64,000 nt of DNA from assembly GCF_018069805.1 (NCBI RefSeq), contig NZ_JAGPYN010000012.1, positions 1-64,000 of the forward strand, read 5' to 3'. Made by a program: the position numbers and the translations under genes. Under the pieces are notes generated by a model that did no database searches, was not told the DNA's origin, and saw only the letters and a program-made list of their open reading frames with translations. This DNA comes from Pseudoalteromonas ostreae (GTDB taxonomy: Bacteria > Pseudomonadota > Gammaproteobacteria > Enterobacterales > Alteromonadaceae). This document shows positions 45,096 to 54,292 of the stretch, one piece after another; the stretch's first letter is position 1; each line of letters starts with the position of its first letter.

Positions 45096-46460
45096 TTAGC
45101 CAATCGATAATTGTGCGCTTGGATACCTTAGTTTCCTACTGCGAGGACTCGCTAAAAAGTAGGCAATGGTTAAGGGGCCAATCCTTCCCATAAACATTAA
45201 AAACATAATGATAAATTCGCCCTGCGGAGAAAGAGAAGCAGTTAAACCTCGAGACAATCCTACAGTGCCAAGTGCAGACACAGCCTCAAAGGCGACATCT
45301 AAAAAAGGCGCATCTTCAACAATCAGTAACGTAAAAATAGCCAGCCATGCTATACCCGCTGAAACAAGGGTTAAAGCCAGTGCTTTATAAACTGATTCTT
45401 TGTCGATTTCTCGGCGTAACACGGTAACGCCTTTATCGCGGCGTAAGTAGCTGTAAGTCGCTAAAATCAACACCACAAAAGTCACTACTTTTATACCACT
45501 TGCGGTACTGAGTGAGCCTCCACCAATAAACATTAACATCATTATTAATGCGGTACTGGCATTTCTCAGCTCTTCTATAGCAATGGTATTAAATCCAGCT
45601 GTACGCGGTGTTACGGCTTGAAACCAAGCAGCTAACCATTTACCGACTTCTGACAAGGGTTGCAGTGTTTTTGGATTGTCATATTCAATAACGTAAATCA
45701 GCACCAGCGCGACAATATTGATGATAACCGTGCTGATCAGCATTAACTTACTATAGGTGCTAAGGGCTGCCCAACGTTTTGATTTATACACATCCATAAG
45801 AACCGTAAAACCTAGGCCACCGATAATAAACAAACCAGTAATAGTGAAATTGATCACGGGATCGTCAACATACTGCATCAGGCTATCGGGGCTAAGCGCA
45901 AACCCCGCATTATTAAATGCACTGATGGTATAAAACAACGCATGGAAAAAGCTGGTTTGTAAGCCCAGTTCAGGGAGCCAGTACAGCGTTAAAATAACAA
46001 CACCGAGTGACTCAACAATGATGGCAAAAAGCAACACTGATTTTGCCGTACTCAAAAGTTTTGATGTATCTGTTTGATTAAAAGCGGCTTTAGTCACTGT
46101 TTTTTGAATAAAGCCAACTTTGTTACCCAGTGCCAGCAAGGTTACCACTGCAAATGTCATCAAACCCAAACCACCAAGTTGAATTAATAGCGCGATCACC
46201 CCTTGTCCAAAAGGCGTAAATGCGGACCCGGTGTCTACCACAACTAATCCAGTGACGGTTACCGCCGATGTTGCAGTAAAGGCACTTTGTATCCACGAAA
46301 TAGGTTCATTGGTGGCAAAAGGCAGCTTTAATGCTAAAGCCCCAAGTGCGATTAATATCAAAAAGCTGCAGCACAAAATAAGCGGCGGTGCAGCATTGAT
46401 TTTTTTATTGCCGCTAGGGCTGTGCTCGATAGCAGTTTTTAGTGGGTGCCATAAAACCAT
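45096..46460 (-). CDS. TrkH/KtrB-family potassium channel subunit
   Basis: A 454-residue membrane protein with the four pore repeats of the TrkH/KtrB superfamily: TSAVTVTGLVVVD, FNNAGFAL, VTPRTAGFNT and ALGTVGLSRG supply the selectivity-filter glycines. Size and lack of extra N-terminal helices fit KtrB rather than TrkH. It imports potassium, gated by the cytosolic TrkA/KtrA-type protein encoded 2 bp upstream. It is the last gene of the minus-strand potassium operon. Confidence 0.92.
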   Translation of the reverse strand: MVLWHPLKTAIEHSPSGNKKINAAPPLILCCSFLILIALGALALKLPFATNEPISWIQSAFTATSAVTVTGLVVVDTGSAFTPFGQGVIALLIQLGGLGLMTFAVVTLLALGNKVGFIQKTVTKAAFNQTDTSKLLSTAKSVLLFAIIVESLGVVILTLYWLPELGLQTSFFHALFYTISAFNNAGFALSPDSLMQYVDDPVINFTITGLFIIGGLGFTVLMDVYKSKRWAALSTYSKLMLISTVIINIVALVLIYVIEYDNPKTLQPLSEVGKWLAAWFQAVTPRTAGFNTIAIEELRNASTALIMMLMFIGGGSLSTASGIKVVTFVVLILATYSYLRRDKGVTVLRREIDKESVYKALALTLVSAGIAWLAIFTLLIVEDAPFLDVAFEAVSALGTVGLSRGLTASLSPQGEFIIMFLMFMGRIGPLTIAYFLASPRSRKLRYPSAQLSIG

Positions 46461-46462
46461 GG

Positions 46463-47116
46463 TTATAACAGCCTTGGCGCAAGATAGTTTAATTGTACAC
46501 GGTTACCAGATAACAGCAGCGTGTCGTATTCGAGCAATTCAAAGTCATCTGTTAATTTTACAAATGTTTGTTTGCCTCGTTTAACCAGTAGCGGGTCAAT
46601 TGACGCTTTGATTTCTTTTAGTAAATGGCCTAATTGTGTTTGATGTAAATGCGCTTTGATACTCACTTCTACCACGTATAAACCATTACCTAAGGAAATA
46701 TAATCATTCACTATTGGGTAGTTTAGCGCTTGTGCAACGCGCACTCCCATTTCTTCTTCTGGGTGAATAATACGCGTGACCCCCAACTTTGATATAATCG
46801 TATGATGCGCTTTGGTGCTGGCTTTAACCCATATTTGTTTAACCGCTAAATTTTTTAGTGCTAAGGTACACAATATGCTGGACTGCATATCTTCACCAAT
46901 CGCGACTAACACCGTTTCACTATTTGCTAAATCGAGCTCTTTTAGCGCCGCTTCATCCGTTGAATCGCATACCACTGTCTCTGATAAGTGCTCAACATAT
47001 TTTTCGGCGAGTTTTGGGTTGCTATCAACGCCAGTCACTGTGTGTCCTAAATGGATCAACTCCAAGCTTGCTGCAATGCCAAAGCGGCCTAAACCAATAA
47101 CTGTAAAATGTGCCAT
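46463..47116 (-). CDS. TrkA/KtrA-type RCK regulatory protein
   Basis: A 217-residue protein: Rossmann RCK-N domain (FTVIGLGRFGIAASLELIHLG, with the acidic VTGVDSN end of strand 2) and a C-terminal RCK-C domain (about 135-217). It binds nucleotides and gates the adjacent KtrB-like pore. It begins 12 bp after a trkH relic and ends 2 bp before the channel gene. Confidence 0.92.
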   Translation of the reverse strand: MAHFTVIGLGRFGIAASLELIHLGHTVTGVDSNPKLAEKYVEHLSETVVCDSTDEAALKELDLANSETVLVAIGEDMQSSILCTLALKNLAVKQIWVKASTKAHHTIISKLGVTRIIHPEEEMGVRVAQALNYPIVNDYISLGNGLYVVEVSIKAHLHQTQLGHLLKEIKASIDPLLVKRGKQTFVKLTDDFELLEYDTLLLSGNRVQLNYLAPRLL

Positions 47117-47128
47117 ATTATTCCTTCG

Positions 47129-47679
47129 TTATTTTTTCCAAAAACTATGAGTAAAAAGTGCAAAAACAGTAAAATATTCTAACCGACCCACGATCATAGC
47201 GACCGAGAGTATCCAAATACCGGTGTCTGAAACAGGTTGAAAGTTAGCGCTAATTTCACTAAACCCAGGGCCAAGTACATTGACGCATGCAGCTCCCGCA
47301 GTAAATGCGTTCCAAAAATCCAGACCCGTTGCCATAAGCAACATTATAAACAGTAAGCTTGAATCAGCAGCAAAGGTCATAAATGCCATAATTGCATGGC
47401 GTACATCTGCTTTAACGGGCGAGCCTTGATATTTAAGTGTAAATATCGCTCTTGGGTGAAGTGGCTGTTTAATATTGCTGTGGTTAAATCCGTTTTTCGT
47501 AAATTGATCAGTAGCACTAAAGCAACGCAGATCATTGTTGCAGCAGGAATAAGAAAAGCCCCAATAACCCGATCTTTAAAAATAAATAATGAAAGGGCGG
47601 CAAATACCAATTGTACAACCCCCATCCAAATAATTGGAAAGGCGAGTAGTCTTAAGGTGATTTTCCAATTTATCATCAA
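47129..47679 (-). pseudogene. trkH with large internal deletion and frameshift
   Basis: The 5' part (47679 to about 47480) encodes the first two helices of a TrkH protein (LRLLAFPIIWMGVVQLVF, GAFLIPAATMICVALVLLINLRKTDLTT). The 3' part, in another frame, encodes HPRAIFTLKYQGSPVKADVRHAIMAFM and the final pore region LDFWNAFTAGAACVNVLGPG...VGRLEYFTVFALF, the TrkH C-terminus. About 300 central codons are missing, and the frames do not match at the junction near 47480. The pore cannot form. It heads the operon of the working pair downstream. Confidence 0.8.
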
Positions 47680-47865
47680 TACGCCTTATCAAATACCGAC
47701 ACTAGGTAAGCAGCAATTACTAAAGTGGCGCTAAATATACGGTAAGAAATAGTAAAGTCAGCGTTGCAAAGCAAAGCTTTATAAAGATTTAATATCTAGA
47801 GCAAAAAACTTTATAAAAACTTTATAGTCCCTGCCTAGTAATCACAGTAAGCTAAGAGGGAGTCT

Positions 47866-49203
47866 ATGAAGAGCGATAAAATGAAGATAAAACAATACCT
47901 CAGTGCAATTGCTGCGAGTGTACTAATGCCAATACTGATTGTGTTGGCTATTTTTCCGGTGCGAGATTGGTTTACCACCACAGATATTGTGATGCTGCAA
48001 TTATTGTGGGTTACTTTGGTGGCGCTGCGCAGTAATCGTCGCGTAGCGGCAATTACCACTTTAGTCAGTGTGGCCTGCACAGACTGGTTTTTTGTTACCC
48101 CGTATTTCACTTTTCATATTGAAAATATTGAGTATATGGTGACCTTTGCGGTCATGCTGATCGTGGGATTGGTGATAAGCCAATTAGCAGGTCAACTTAC
48201 AAGAAAAATTAGTGATATTAAACGCCATGCCAGTAACACCAGTTGTTTGTATGAGCTTGCCAAAGGTTTAAATGGCCTCGATGAAATTGATCGTCAGCGC
48301 GGCTATTTTCAAACGGCGATTGAGCAACATTTACAGATTCAACTTGATTGGCTGCAACTTATACCAGCTCAGCAAGGGCTACCAATAAATTACTTTGCGA
48401 TCGGTGAAGTTGATAGTCGTTGGGGCGGTTTTACTGCATCGCAGCAACTTGATGAGGAACAAAGTGCATTTTTAAACACTGCAATCTCAGTGTTATATCA
48501 GGCTCATGAGAACACGCAGTTACGCCAGCAATCGGCTGCTATTTCTGTGCAAGCAGAACTTGAGAGAGCTAAAAATGCTTTATTGCGCAGTTTGTCGCAT
48601 GATTTACGAACCCCACTTGCAACGATCATGGGCGCATCGAGCATGCTCGCGGATGAAAAAATTGTACTCACCGAGGCAATGGCCGCAGAGCAAGCGCGTA
48701 ATATTTATGAGCAAAGTAAAATTCTTAACGAACATTTTGATAAAGTGATGGAGCTTAGTCGGGTCAATAAAATGGGCGAAGACTTGCAATGGCAAGCCAT
48801 TAGCTTGCAAACCTTGATCAGCGAAGCTCAAGCGCGTCGTCAGCAGCTGTTATTTGATTTTCAGCTCGTTACACAAATAAGTGAACAAGACAGCTGCGAA
48901 GGGGATATCACCTTGCTTGAAATTGCTTTAGCGAATATGTTTGAAAATGCCAGCCGCTATGGTGATGGTCACGCGGATCTCAGCTTCAATAGTCAGCAAC
49001 ATACGCAGCAAGTTGACTATCAATTGTGTATTACTAATCAATTGGCAACATTACCGCCAACAAGCACTGATCAAGGTGTTGGTTTAGGCAGTGTCATTTG
49101 TGATGTGGTGGCTAAATTTCACCATGGAAGTTTTACTTTAGATATTAATGAGCAACAACAAAGTGCTACTGCCTGCTTAGTATGGAGTAAGTTAAATGAT
49201 TAA
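47866..49203 (+). CDS. Short KdpD-like sensor histidine kinase
   Basis: A 445-residue membrane kinase corresponding to the C-terminal half of KdpD: four DUF4118 helices (about 12-115), a GAF-like region (AKGLNGLDEI...), and the kinase core with H245 in RSLSHDLRTPLATIMGASSML. The KdpD N-terminal sensory and UspA domains are absent. An N box (ALANMFENASRYGDG) and a final GVGLGSVICDVV are present, but the DxGxG G1 box between them is not seen: CITNQLATLPPTSTDQG stands there. Either catalysis is altered or the kinase is weak. Likely partner is the overlapping KdpE-like gene. Confidence 0.85.
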   Translation: MKSDKMKIKQYLSAIAASVLMPILIVLAIFPVRDWFTTTDIVMLQLLWVTLVALRSNRRVAAITTLVSVACTDWFFVTPYFTFHIENIEYMVTFAVMLIVGLVISQLAGQLTRKISDIKRHASNTSCLYELAKGLNGLDEIDRQRGYFQTAIEQHLQIQLDWLQLIPAQQGLPINYFAIGEVDSRWGGFTASQQLDEEQSAFLNTAISVLYQAHENTQLRQQSAAISVQAELERAKNALLRSLSHDLRTPLATIMGASSMLADEKIVLTEAMAAEQARNIYEQSKILNEHFDKVMELSRVNKMGEDLQWQAISLQTLISEAQARRQQLLFDFQLVTQISEQDSCEGDITLLEIALANMFENASRYGDGHADLSFNSQQHTQQVDYQLCITNQLATLPPTSTDQGVGLGSVICDVVAKFHHGSFTLDINEQQQSATACLVWSKLND

Positions 49204-49864
49204 TATTTTAGCTTTAGAAGATTCACCACCACTGCAGAGCTTTTTAAAAACGTTATTAGCTGCCAGTGGTTATCAAGTGAATGTTAGAGCAAAAGGGCTG
49301 GATGGTTTTGCATTGCTGAGTGAGCAAAGTTTCGACTTAGTTCTGCTTGATTTAGGCTTACAAGATATGGATGGCCAAGATTGGCTACTAGAACTTAGGC
49401 AGTGGAGCCAGTTGCCAGTGCTGGTACTCTCAGCACGCGATGGTGAAGTTGAAAAAGTCACCGCCCTTGATAATGGCGCTAATGATTATCTCACCAAGCC
49501 TTTTAGTGCTAATGAATTACTGGCGCGAATTCGCGTGTTATTACGTACTAATACGCAAACGAGTTTAGCTTTAACCTGCGGCAACATTACCATTGATCCA
49601 CATAAACACACTGTTACACTCGCGCAGCAAGAAGTTAAACTTACCAAAAAAGAATATGCAATTTTACTGTTAATGCTACAAAACAAAGATAAAGTGCTCA
49701 CTCACAATGCGATATTAAGTCATGTATGGGGAGAGCAGTATATTAACCGCCCTGAATATGTGCGTGTGCATATGGCTCAGCTAAGGCAAAAACTCGAAAT
49801 AAACCCCGCCAGTCCAAAGCATTTACTTACAGAGCCGGCGGTAGGCTACAGGTTAGTTGATTAA
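49196..49864 (+). CDS. KdpE-like OmpR-family response regulator
   Basis: A 222-residue regulator: receiver domain with phosphoacceptor D52 (VLLDLGLQDMDGQDW) and a C-terminal winged helix (LTKKEYAILLLMLQNKDKVLTHNAILSHVWG; VRVHMAQLRQKLE). It overlaps the kinase stop by 8 bp. With the divergent KtrA/KtrB operon the pair probably controls potassium uptake, which is inference from context. A terminator follows. Confidence 0.92.
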   Translation: MINILALEDSPPLQSFLKTLLAASGYQVNVRAKGLDGFALLSEQSFDLVLLDLGLQDMDGQDWLLELRQWSQLPVLVLSARDGEVEKVTALDNGANDYLTKPFSANELLARIRVLLRTNTQTSLALTCGNITIDPHKHTVTLAQQEVKLTKKEYAILLLMLQNKDKVLTHNAILSHVWGEQYINRPEYVRVHMAQLRQKLEINPASPKHLLTEPAVGYRLVD

Positions 49865-49868
49865 CAAA

Positions 49869-49896
49869 GGGTGTAAAGGGGCTTTACACCCCTTTT
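49869..49896. terminator. Terminator between convergent genes
   Basis: gggtgtaaag (49869-49878) pairs with ctttacaccc (49882-49891), followed by cttttaa; it serves the KdpE-like gene and possibly the GST gene. Confidence 0.78.
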
Positions 49897-49916
49897 AAGC
49901 TTGCACTGGTAAGGGC

Positions 49917-50534
49917 TTAAGCGTATTTTGCTTCTAGCTCATCTGCTGTATGGTACTTTTCATGGCTTTTTAATTGCTCTAAGTAGCGGGCAATTTCAGG
50001 GAAGTGGCTAATAGCGCCAGTTTCGGCTACTTTTTCAACCACAAACGACAGCATAAAGTCGGCGCCAGTTAACTGCTCGCCTACTAGGTAGTTTTTTCCC
50101 GTTAGTTTTAGGTTGATATAACTTAAAATTTTGCCAATTTCGTGATCAGCGTAGTCGGCAATAAAATTAGTTTTACAGCCATCTTTGGTAATAAATAACT
50201 TCAACAAAAATGGCACCATGGCAGAGCTTTCAGCAAAATGTAGCCATTGCTGGTAGTCAATATAGTCTTTACTATCACGACTAGGCGCAAACTTGCCGTT
50301 ACCATACTCAGTGATTAAATAATCAGTAATGGCGCCTGATTCAGCAATAATTTGACCGTTGTCTTCAATCACTGGGGATTTGCCTAGTGGATGAATCGTT
50401 TTAAGCTCATCAGGAGCTAAAAAGGTTTCACTGTTGCGTTGATAAGCCACAATTTCGTAGTCAACGTCTAGCTCTTCGAGTAACCAAATAATACGTTTAG
50501 AGCGGGATTTATTTAAATGATGTAACTTGATCAT
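49917..50534 (-). CDS. Glutathione S-transferase family protein
   Basis: A 205-residue GST: thioredoxin-like N-domain (IKLHHLNKSRSKRIIWLLEELDVDYEIV, with VIEDNGQIIAESGAITDYL as the glutathione-binding SNAIL-type motif) and a helical C-domain (GKNYLVGEQLTGADFMLSFV). It probably conjugates or reduces electrophiles with glutathione. It follows the MDR reductase by 46 bp in the same direction, which suits a joint detoxification role. Confidence 0.92.
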   Translation of the reverse strand: MIKLHHLNKSRSKRIIWLLEELDVDYEIVAYQRNSETFLAPDELKTIHPLGKSPVIEDNGQIIAESGAITDYLITEYGNGKFAPSRDSKDYIDYQQWLHFAESSAMVPFLLKLFITKDGCKTNFIADYADHEIGKILSYINLKLTGKNYLVGEQLTGADFMLSFVVEKVAETGAISHFPEIARYLEQLKSHEKYHTADELEAKYA

Positions 50535-50546
50535 AGTATTCCTTGT

Positions 50547-50568
50547 AAGCGCAGTAATAACTGCGCTT
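50547..50568. other. Intergenic hairpin between reductase and GST genes
   Basis: aagcgcagt (50547-50555) and actgcgctt (50560-50568) form a perfect 9-bp stem with a 4-nt loop but no T run, so it may be an RNA-processing or stability element. Confidence 0.5.
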
Positions 50569-50580
50569 GAAAAATAAAGT

Positions 50581-51612
50581 TTATAGTGGCTGGTTAACTT
50601 GTATTACAGTTTTGCCAAAGTTTTTGCCATCCAGCATATCGTTAAAAGCAGACACTGTATTATCAAGCCCGGTTACTAAATGTTCACGGTAATGAATTTT
50701 TCCTTCGCTAAGCCATTTTTTCATATCAGTGGCAAATTCATCATAACGATGGGCATAATCATCAAAAATTATAAAACCTTGCATACGAATGCGCTTAGAG
50801 AGAATTTGCCCCATCAGAGCACCCATGCGATCGGGCCCTTGTGGTAACTCAGTCGCATTATATTGAGACACTAAGCCACATAATGGTACGCGCGCAGCGG
50901 TGTTTAATAATGGTAATACGGCATCGAAGACTTTTCCGCCCACATTTTCATAATAAACATCAATACCTGCATCACAGGCTTTAGCTAATTGCGAGGAAAA
51001 GTCATCAGCTCGGTGATCAATACAGGCATCAAAGCCAAGCTTTTCAATGGCGTATAGGCACTTTTCACTACCGCCTGCCACACCGACTACTTTGCAACCT
51101 TTGAGTTTTGCAATTTGCCCAACAGTGGCACCAACAGGGCCCGTTGCTGCGGCTACCACCACTGTTTCACCTGCTTTTGGTGCGCCGATATCTAGTAGCC
51201 CCATGTAAGCAGTAAAACCAGGCATACCCATAATTCCCAGTGCATACGATGGGTTACTTGGCTCTTTACCTAATGGCATTAAGCCTTCGCCATTTGAAAT
51301 CGCATATTCCTGCCAGCCTGTATAGGCTAGTACCCAATCGCCTTTTGCAAACTTGTCGTTATTTGATTGCTCAATTTGACATACGGTTGCACCCACCATT
51401 ACATCGCCAATCTCAACAGGGTCAGCATATGATTTGGCATCACTCATACGACCGCGCATGTATGGGTCGAGTGATAAATAAATAGTGCGTAGTAATACTT
51501 CACCTTGTTGTAATTCAGGCATTTGTTCGCTTTTAAGTGCAAAGTTATCAATCGTTGGCGCGCCATGCGGGCGAGATTTAAGAGTAAATTGCTTGTTTGA
51601 GATAGCTTGCAT
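50581..51612 (-). CDS. NADP-dependent MDR-family reductase (CurA-like)
   Basis: A 343-residue enzyme from ATG 51612; the frame is open 12 codons upstream but lacks family sequence there. MDR/leukotriene B4 dehydrogenase features: LSLDPYMRGRMSD, MPGFTAYMGLLDIGAPKAGETVVVAAATGPVGATVGQIAKLKG (NADPH Rossmann), VDVYYENVGG. No zinc ligands. It reduces alpha,beta-unsaturated aldehydes or ketones, likely in detoxification together with the GST gene downstream. Confidence 0.9.
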   Translation of the reverse strand: MQAISNKQFTLKSRPHGAPTIDNFALKSEQMPELQQGEVLLRTIYLSLDPYMRGRMSDAKSYADPVEIGDVMVGATVCQIEQSNNDKFAKGDWVLAYTGWQEYAISNGEGLMPLGKEPSNPSYALGIMGMPGFTAYMGLLDIGAPKAGETVVVAAATGPVGATVGQIAKLKGCKVVGVAGGSEKCLYAIEKLGFDACIDHRADDFSSQLAKACDAGIDVYYENVGGKVFDAVLPLLNTAARVPLCGLVSQYNATELPQGPDRMGALMGQILSKRIRMQGFIIFDDYAHRYDEFATDMKKWLSEGKIHYREHLVTGLDNTVSAFNDMLDGKNFGKTVIQVNQPL

Positions 51613-52267
51613 AATTGTTTTCCGTATCGAGTTAAGAAAATGCTGCATAACAACTGTAAATCTAAATGCTCAGTCGTTATGGTATTTGCAGCGAGTTAAA
51701 TGCTTAAGTAATGAACTTAGGGCTGTGCTTAGTAAATTCAACACTTAGCATAGATTAGTTTATCGCTATACGGAGAATCACTTTTGCAGCAATGCAACAG
51801 TGACACTATTTACTGCCATTTGGGAACAAGTGTTCTTTCTGTTCCAAAGTTGGAATGGTTTCTTACAAGGCTGGAATGCAGAGCCATATTTAGCAAGGGC
51901 TACAGAGGAGGTACTCTCGTTCCCTATTTGGGTCTTTCTGATAGGGTTTAGAATCAGCGTGTTGAGCTACCAATAGTTTGATACATGAAACCCATAAACA
52001 CTGAGTCAATACTATATCTTTTTTGCAATTAATACAGCATCGGGAGCGATCTACATTTATGCGGGATGTTGTGAATGAATTAATTAGACCCTTAAAGTTT
52101 ATAGGGCAGGTTTGAGGGAGATATAGTCATTAAAAAGTTAAATTTATTCCTGTTTTGATGAGTCGAATCCTAATTTTGTCTGATAACATTATTAACTAAA
52201 CGCCGTTTAGGTGTGTTATAAACCACCTAAATAGTGTTGAATAAGCCATTAACTTTAAAGGTATCCA
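51613..52267. other. 655-bp divergent intergenic region, no convincing gene
   Basis: Promoters of the reductase and esterase must lie here. Short frames exist (for example GTG about 51801 to TAG near 51977, 58 codons with several Trp), but three frames overlap there and none resembles a known family. One frame ends GGTLVPYLGLSDRV, which could be the tail of a lost gene. No terminator or clear repeat found. Confidence 0.35.
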
Positions 52268-53398
52268 ATGAGATTTATATTAATCGTTTTATTTTTTTTA
52301 AATTCTACTCAAGCTCTTGCGCAGTATGACCGTTTGAGTCTAAGTTCTGAATTCCTAGGAAAAGACGTTACCGTTCAGATATCATTACCAGACACTTATC
52401 GACATTCTGATAACTTTTCATACCCTGTACTGGTTGTATTAGATGGCGCCACTCAATTCAATCACGCGGCAGCTAGCGCGCATTTTTACAGCACTTATGC
52501 AGCAGTACCGGAAATGATTGTTGTAGGTGTAAGTCTAAAAAATAGATTAGCATTTTTTACTCATACTGAGCCTGAAGCATTTGTCGGTCGAGCCGGTAAA
52601 GCTGACTTACTCACGCGTTTCCTACAAGAAGAGTTATTAAACCAACTTAATAAGCAATATAGAGTTGCGCCTTATTATATTATCGCAGGCCACTCACTTT
52701 CTGGTTTATATACCAGTTACCTTGCAGTTAAAGGTAATACTAAATTTAATGCTGCGATATCGATTAGCCCAAGTCTTTGGTGGGATGAAGCTACAATAGT
52801 TGCAGACTTTGAAAAGAAGCACTCAACCAGTGGAGCAAAAACTTTTCGGTGGTTTCTAAGTATGGCAAGTGAGCCGAACGAAATGCCCGAAGCTTTTGAT
52901 CGCATGTTATTGGCATTGGAAAAAAAATCAAAATCAGGGCTTTATTATTATTACGCAAGGTTCCCCAATGAAACACACGACACCACTCCCGTAGTAGGAA
53001 TGGCAAAAGGGTTACAAGCTATTTTTTCTGATTGGAATGCGGTACCTGAGATTGATATCATGCCTCTGTCGAACCTAATAAAGTTTTATGAGGATAAAGC
53101 TAAAGAGTTCGGTTATGCATTTCCTTTATCGGCACATCAGTATAATGTTTATGGGCTCAAAGCTACGTATGAAGGTAAGCTAGGATGGGGCGTTGAAATT
53201 TTGGAAAAAGGTACTGAGACTTTTCCTAATTCTGAGATATTGTGGGATAGTTTAGCAACAGCTTACAGTTTGAATAAGAATTTACCCGATGCGTTAATTG
53301 CATCTGAGCGTGCGCTGGAACTGGCTGTCGCCAATAATTCAATTTTTATCGCTGAGATCAAGGCGCAAAATATGGACTTGAAGCTAAGCAAAAAATAG
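52268..53398 (+). CDS. Secreted alpha/beta-hydrolase esterase with TPR-like tail
   Basis: A 376-residue protein with signal peptide MRFILIVLFFLNSTQALA. The esterase domain (about 25-260) has YPVLVVLDGATQFNHAA, the nucleophile elbow IIAGHSLSGLYTSYL and SPSLWWDE, as in the Fes/IroE-like siderophore esterase and esterase D superfamily. Residues 285-370 form a tetratricopeptide-like helical repeat (EILEKGTETFPNSEILWDSLATAYSLNKNLPDALIASERAL). Substrate unknown. It may act in the periplasm on an ester; no receptor is adjacent. Confidence 0.85.
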   Translation: MRFILIVLFFLNSTQALAQYDRLSLSSEFLGKDVTVQISLPDTYRHSDNFSYPVLVVLDGATQFNHAAASAHFYSTYAAVPEMIVVGVSLKNRLAFFTHTEPEAFVGRAGKADLLTRFLQEELLNQLNKQYRVAPYYIIAGHSLSGLYTSYLAVKGNTKFNAAISISPSLWWDEATIVADFEKKHSTSGAKTFRWFLSMASEPNEMPEAFDRMLLALEKKSKSGLYYYYARFPNETHDTTPVVGMAKGLQAIFSDWNAVPEIDIMPLSNLIKFYEDKAKEFGYAFPLSAHQYNVYGLKATYEGKLGWGVEILEKGTETFPNSEILWDSLATAYSLNKNLPDALIASERALELAVANNSIFIAEIKAQNMDLKLSKK

Positions 53399-53583
53399 AT
53401 GGTCATTAAGTAGCCTGTAAAGTAATACAGCTAACAATCAATAAAGCGCTGGTTGTGACTTTAGTAATTCATTGTAAGCAATAAAATGATCTCAGTTATT
53501 TGGTGTGTAACGTTTATAATTGCACCTTAATAGTCTATTTGCTATTTTACTCGCCAATAAAAGGAAATTTTAAGGATTTAAGG

Positions 53584-54144
53584 ATGATTCAACTACAGCG
53601 CTACCCAATGCCAGATCGACCAAGTAACCCCAGTCCTTTGGAAATGGCTATTTATAATTATGAATTACTAGCCAAAAAACACTACGACGATAAGCGCCGT
53701 AAATCTGCTGCGTCTAAGGAAAAGCTGCAAAGAGATTACGACCACTTACAAAAAGAACGCAAGCGTTTAGAGCACTTGCTTATTGCGCAACAAAGCTTAG
53801 AGTCTTACCGCGCAGAAAACGAAGGTACTTCTGTTAAAGAGCTAGCAGAAGAAGAGCATCATCCGACGGAAAAACTTGCTAAGTTTTTACGAGCGGCAGG
53901 CGAGCCAAAACCGACTTCATATCATGAAGCGCATCATATTGTGTGTGGTAAGGGACGTTATAGACAGCGCCTTACATATGCTACGCGTTTAAGAATGCAC
54001 TCGTTTGGTATTGGTATTAATGATCCAACGAATGGGGTGTGGCTAAGAAACTTTGAAAAAAATAAGTCAGATGATTGGGCTACGCCTGACACTGTTTCTC
54101 ACAGAAGGCTGCATCGCCATAATTATGAAGTGTGGGAATTATGA
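53584..54144 (+). CDS. AHH-domain nuclease toxin, truncated by a 16-bp duplication
   Basis: A 186-residue protein from ATG 53584 (aagg upstream). The N-terminal part is a coiled coil rich in Lys and Glu (about 30-90). The AHH signature is EAHHIV, with A116-H117-H118, followed by FGIGINDPTNGVWLRN and HRRLHRHNYEVW. The family is a predicted HNH-like nuclease toxin of polymorphic toxin systems. No export, Rhs or VgrG domain is attached. A duplicated 16-bp unit shifts the frame so the protein ends early; the original reading frame continues 46 residues and overlaps the immunity gene. The catalytic motif remains, so residual activity is possible. Confidence 0.85.
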   Translation: MIQLQRYPMPDRPSNPSPLEMAIYNYELLAKKHYDDKRRKSAASKEKLQRDYDHLQKERKRLEHLLIAQQSLESYRAENEGTSVKELAEEEHHPTEKLAKFLRAAGEPKPTSYHEAHHIVCGKGRYRQRLTYATRLRMHSFGIGINDPTNGVWLRNFEKNKSDDWATPDTVSHRRLHRHNYEVWEL

Positions 54145-54152
54145 AGTGTGGG
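54121..54152 (+). repeat. Perfect 16-bp tandem duplication in the toxin gene
   Basis: aattatgaagtgtggg is repeated without change at 54121-54136 and 54137-54152. Sixteen is not a multiple of three, so the toxin frame shifts by one and stops at 54142-54144. Removing one copy restores HNYEVWVSTSLRT... through to TGA 54290-54292. It looks like a slippage product and may be reversible. Confidence 0.95.
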
Positions 54153-54292
54153 TGTCTACTAGTTTAAGAACCAAAGTAAATAAGCTCGATTTCATAAATG
54201 CATTACGTGGCGTGAAAATAAAAATTAAAAATCATATGATGCCAGCCAGCGTTATGATGCGTAAAAATGCTAATTGGGATGGCAAATCATGA
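54153..54292 (+). pseudogene. Out-of-frame C-terminal tail of the AHH toxin
   Basis: This frame (VSTSLRTKVNKLDFINALRG...MMRKNANWDGKS) is continuous with the toxin once one copy of the 16-bp repeat is removed. It runs to a TGA that overlaps the immunity start (tcATGA, 54289-54292), giving a 230-residue ancestral toxin. It has no start or binding site of its own. Confidence 0.8.

Noticed and set aside
51801..51977. 58-codon Trp-rich GTG frame upstream of the esterase
   Set aside because: Three frames are open over the same stretch, no ribosome site, no recognisable family.
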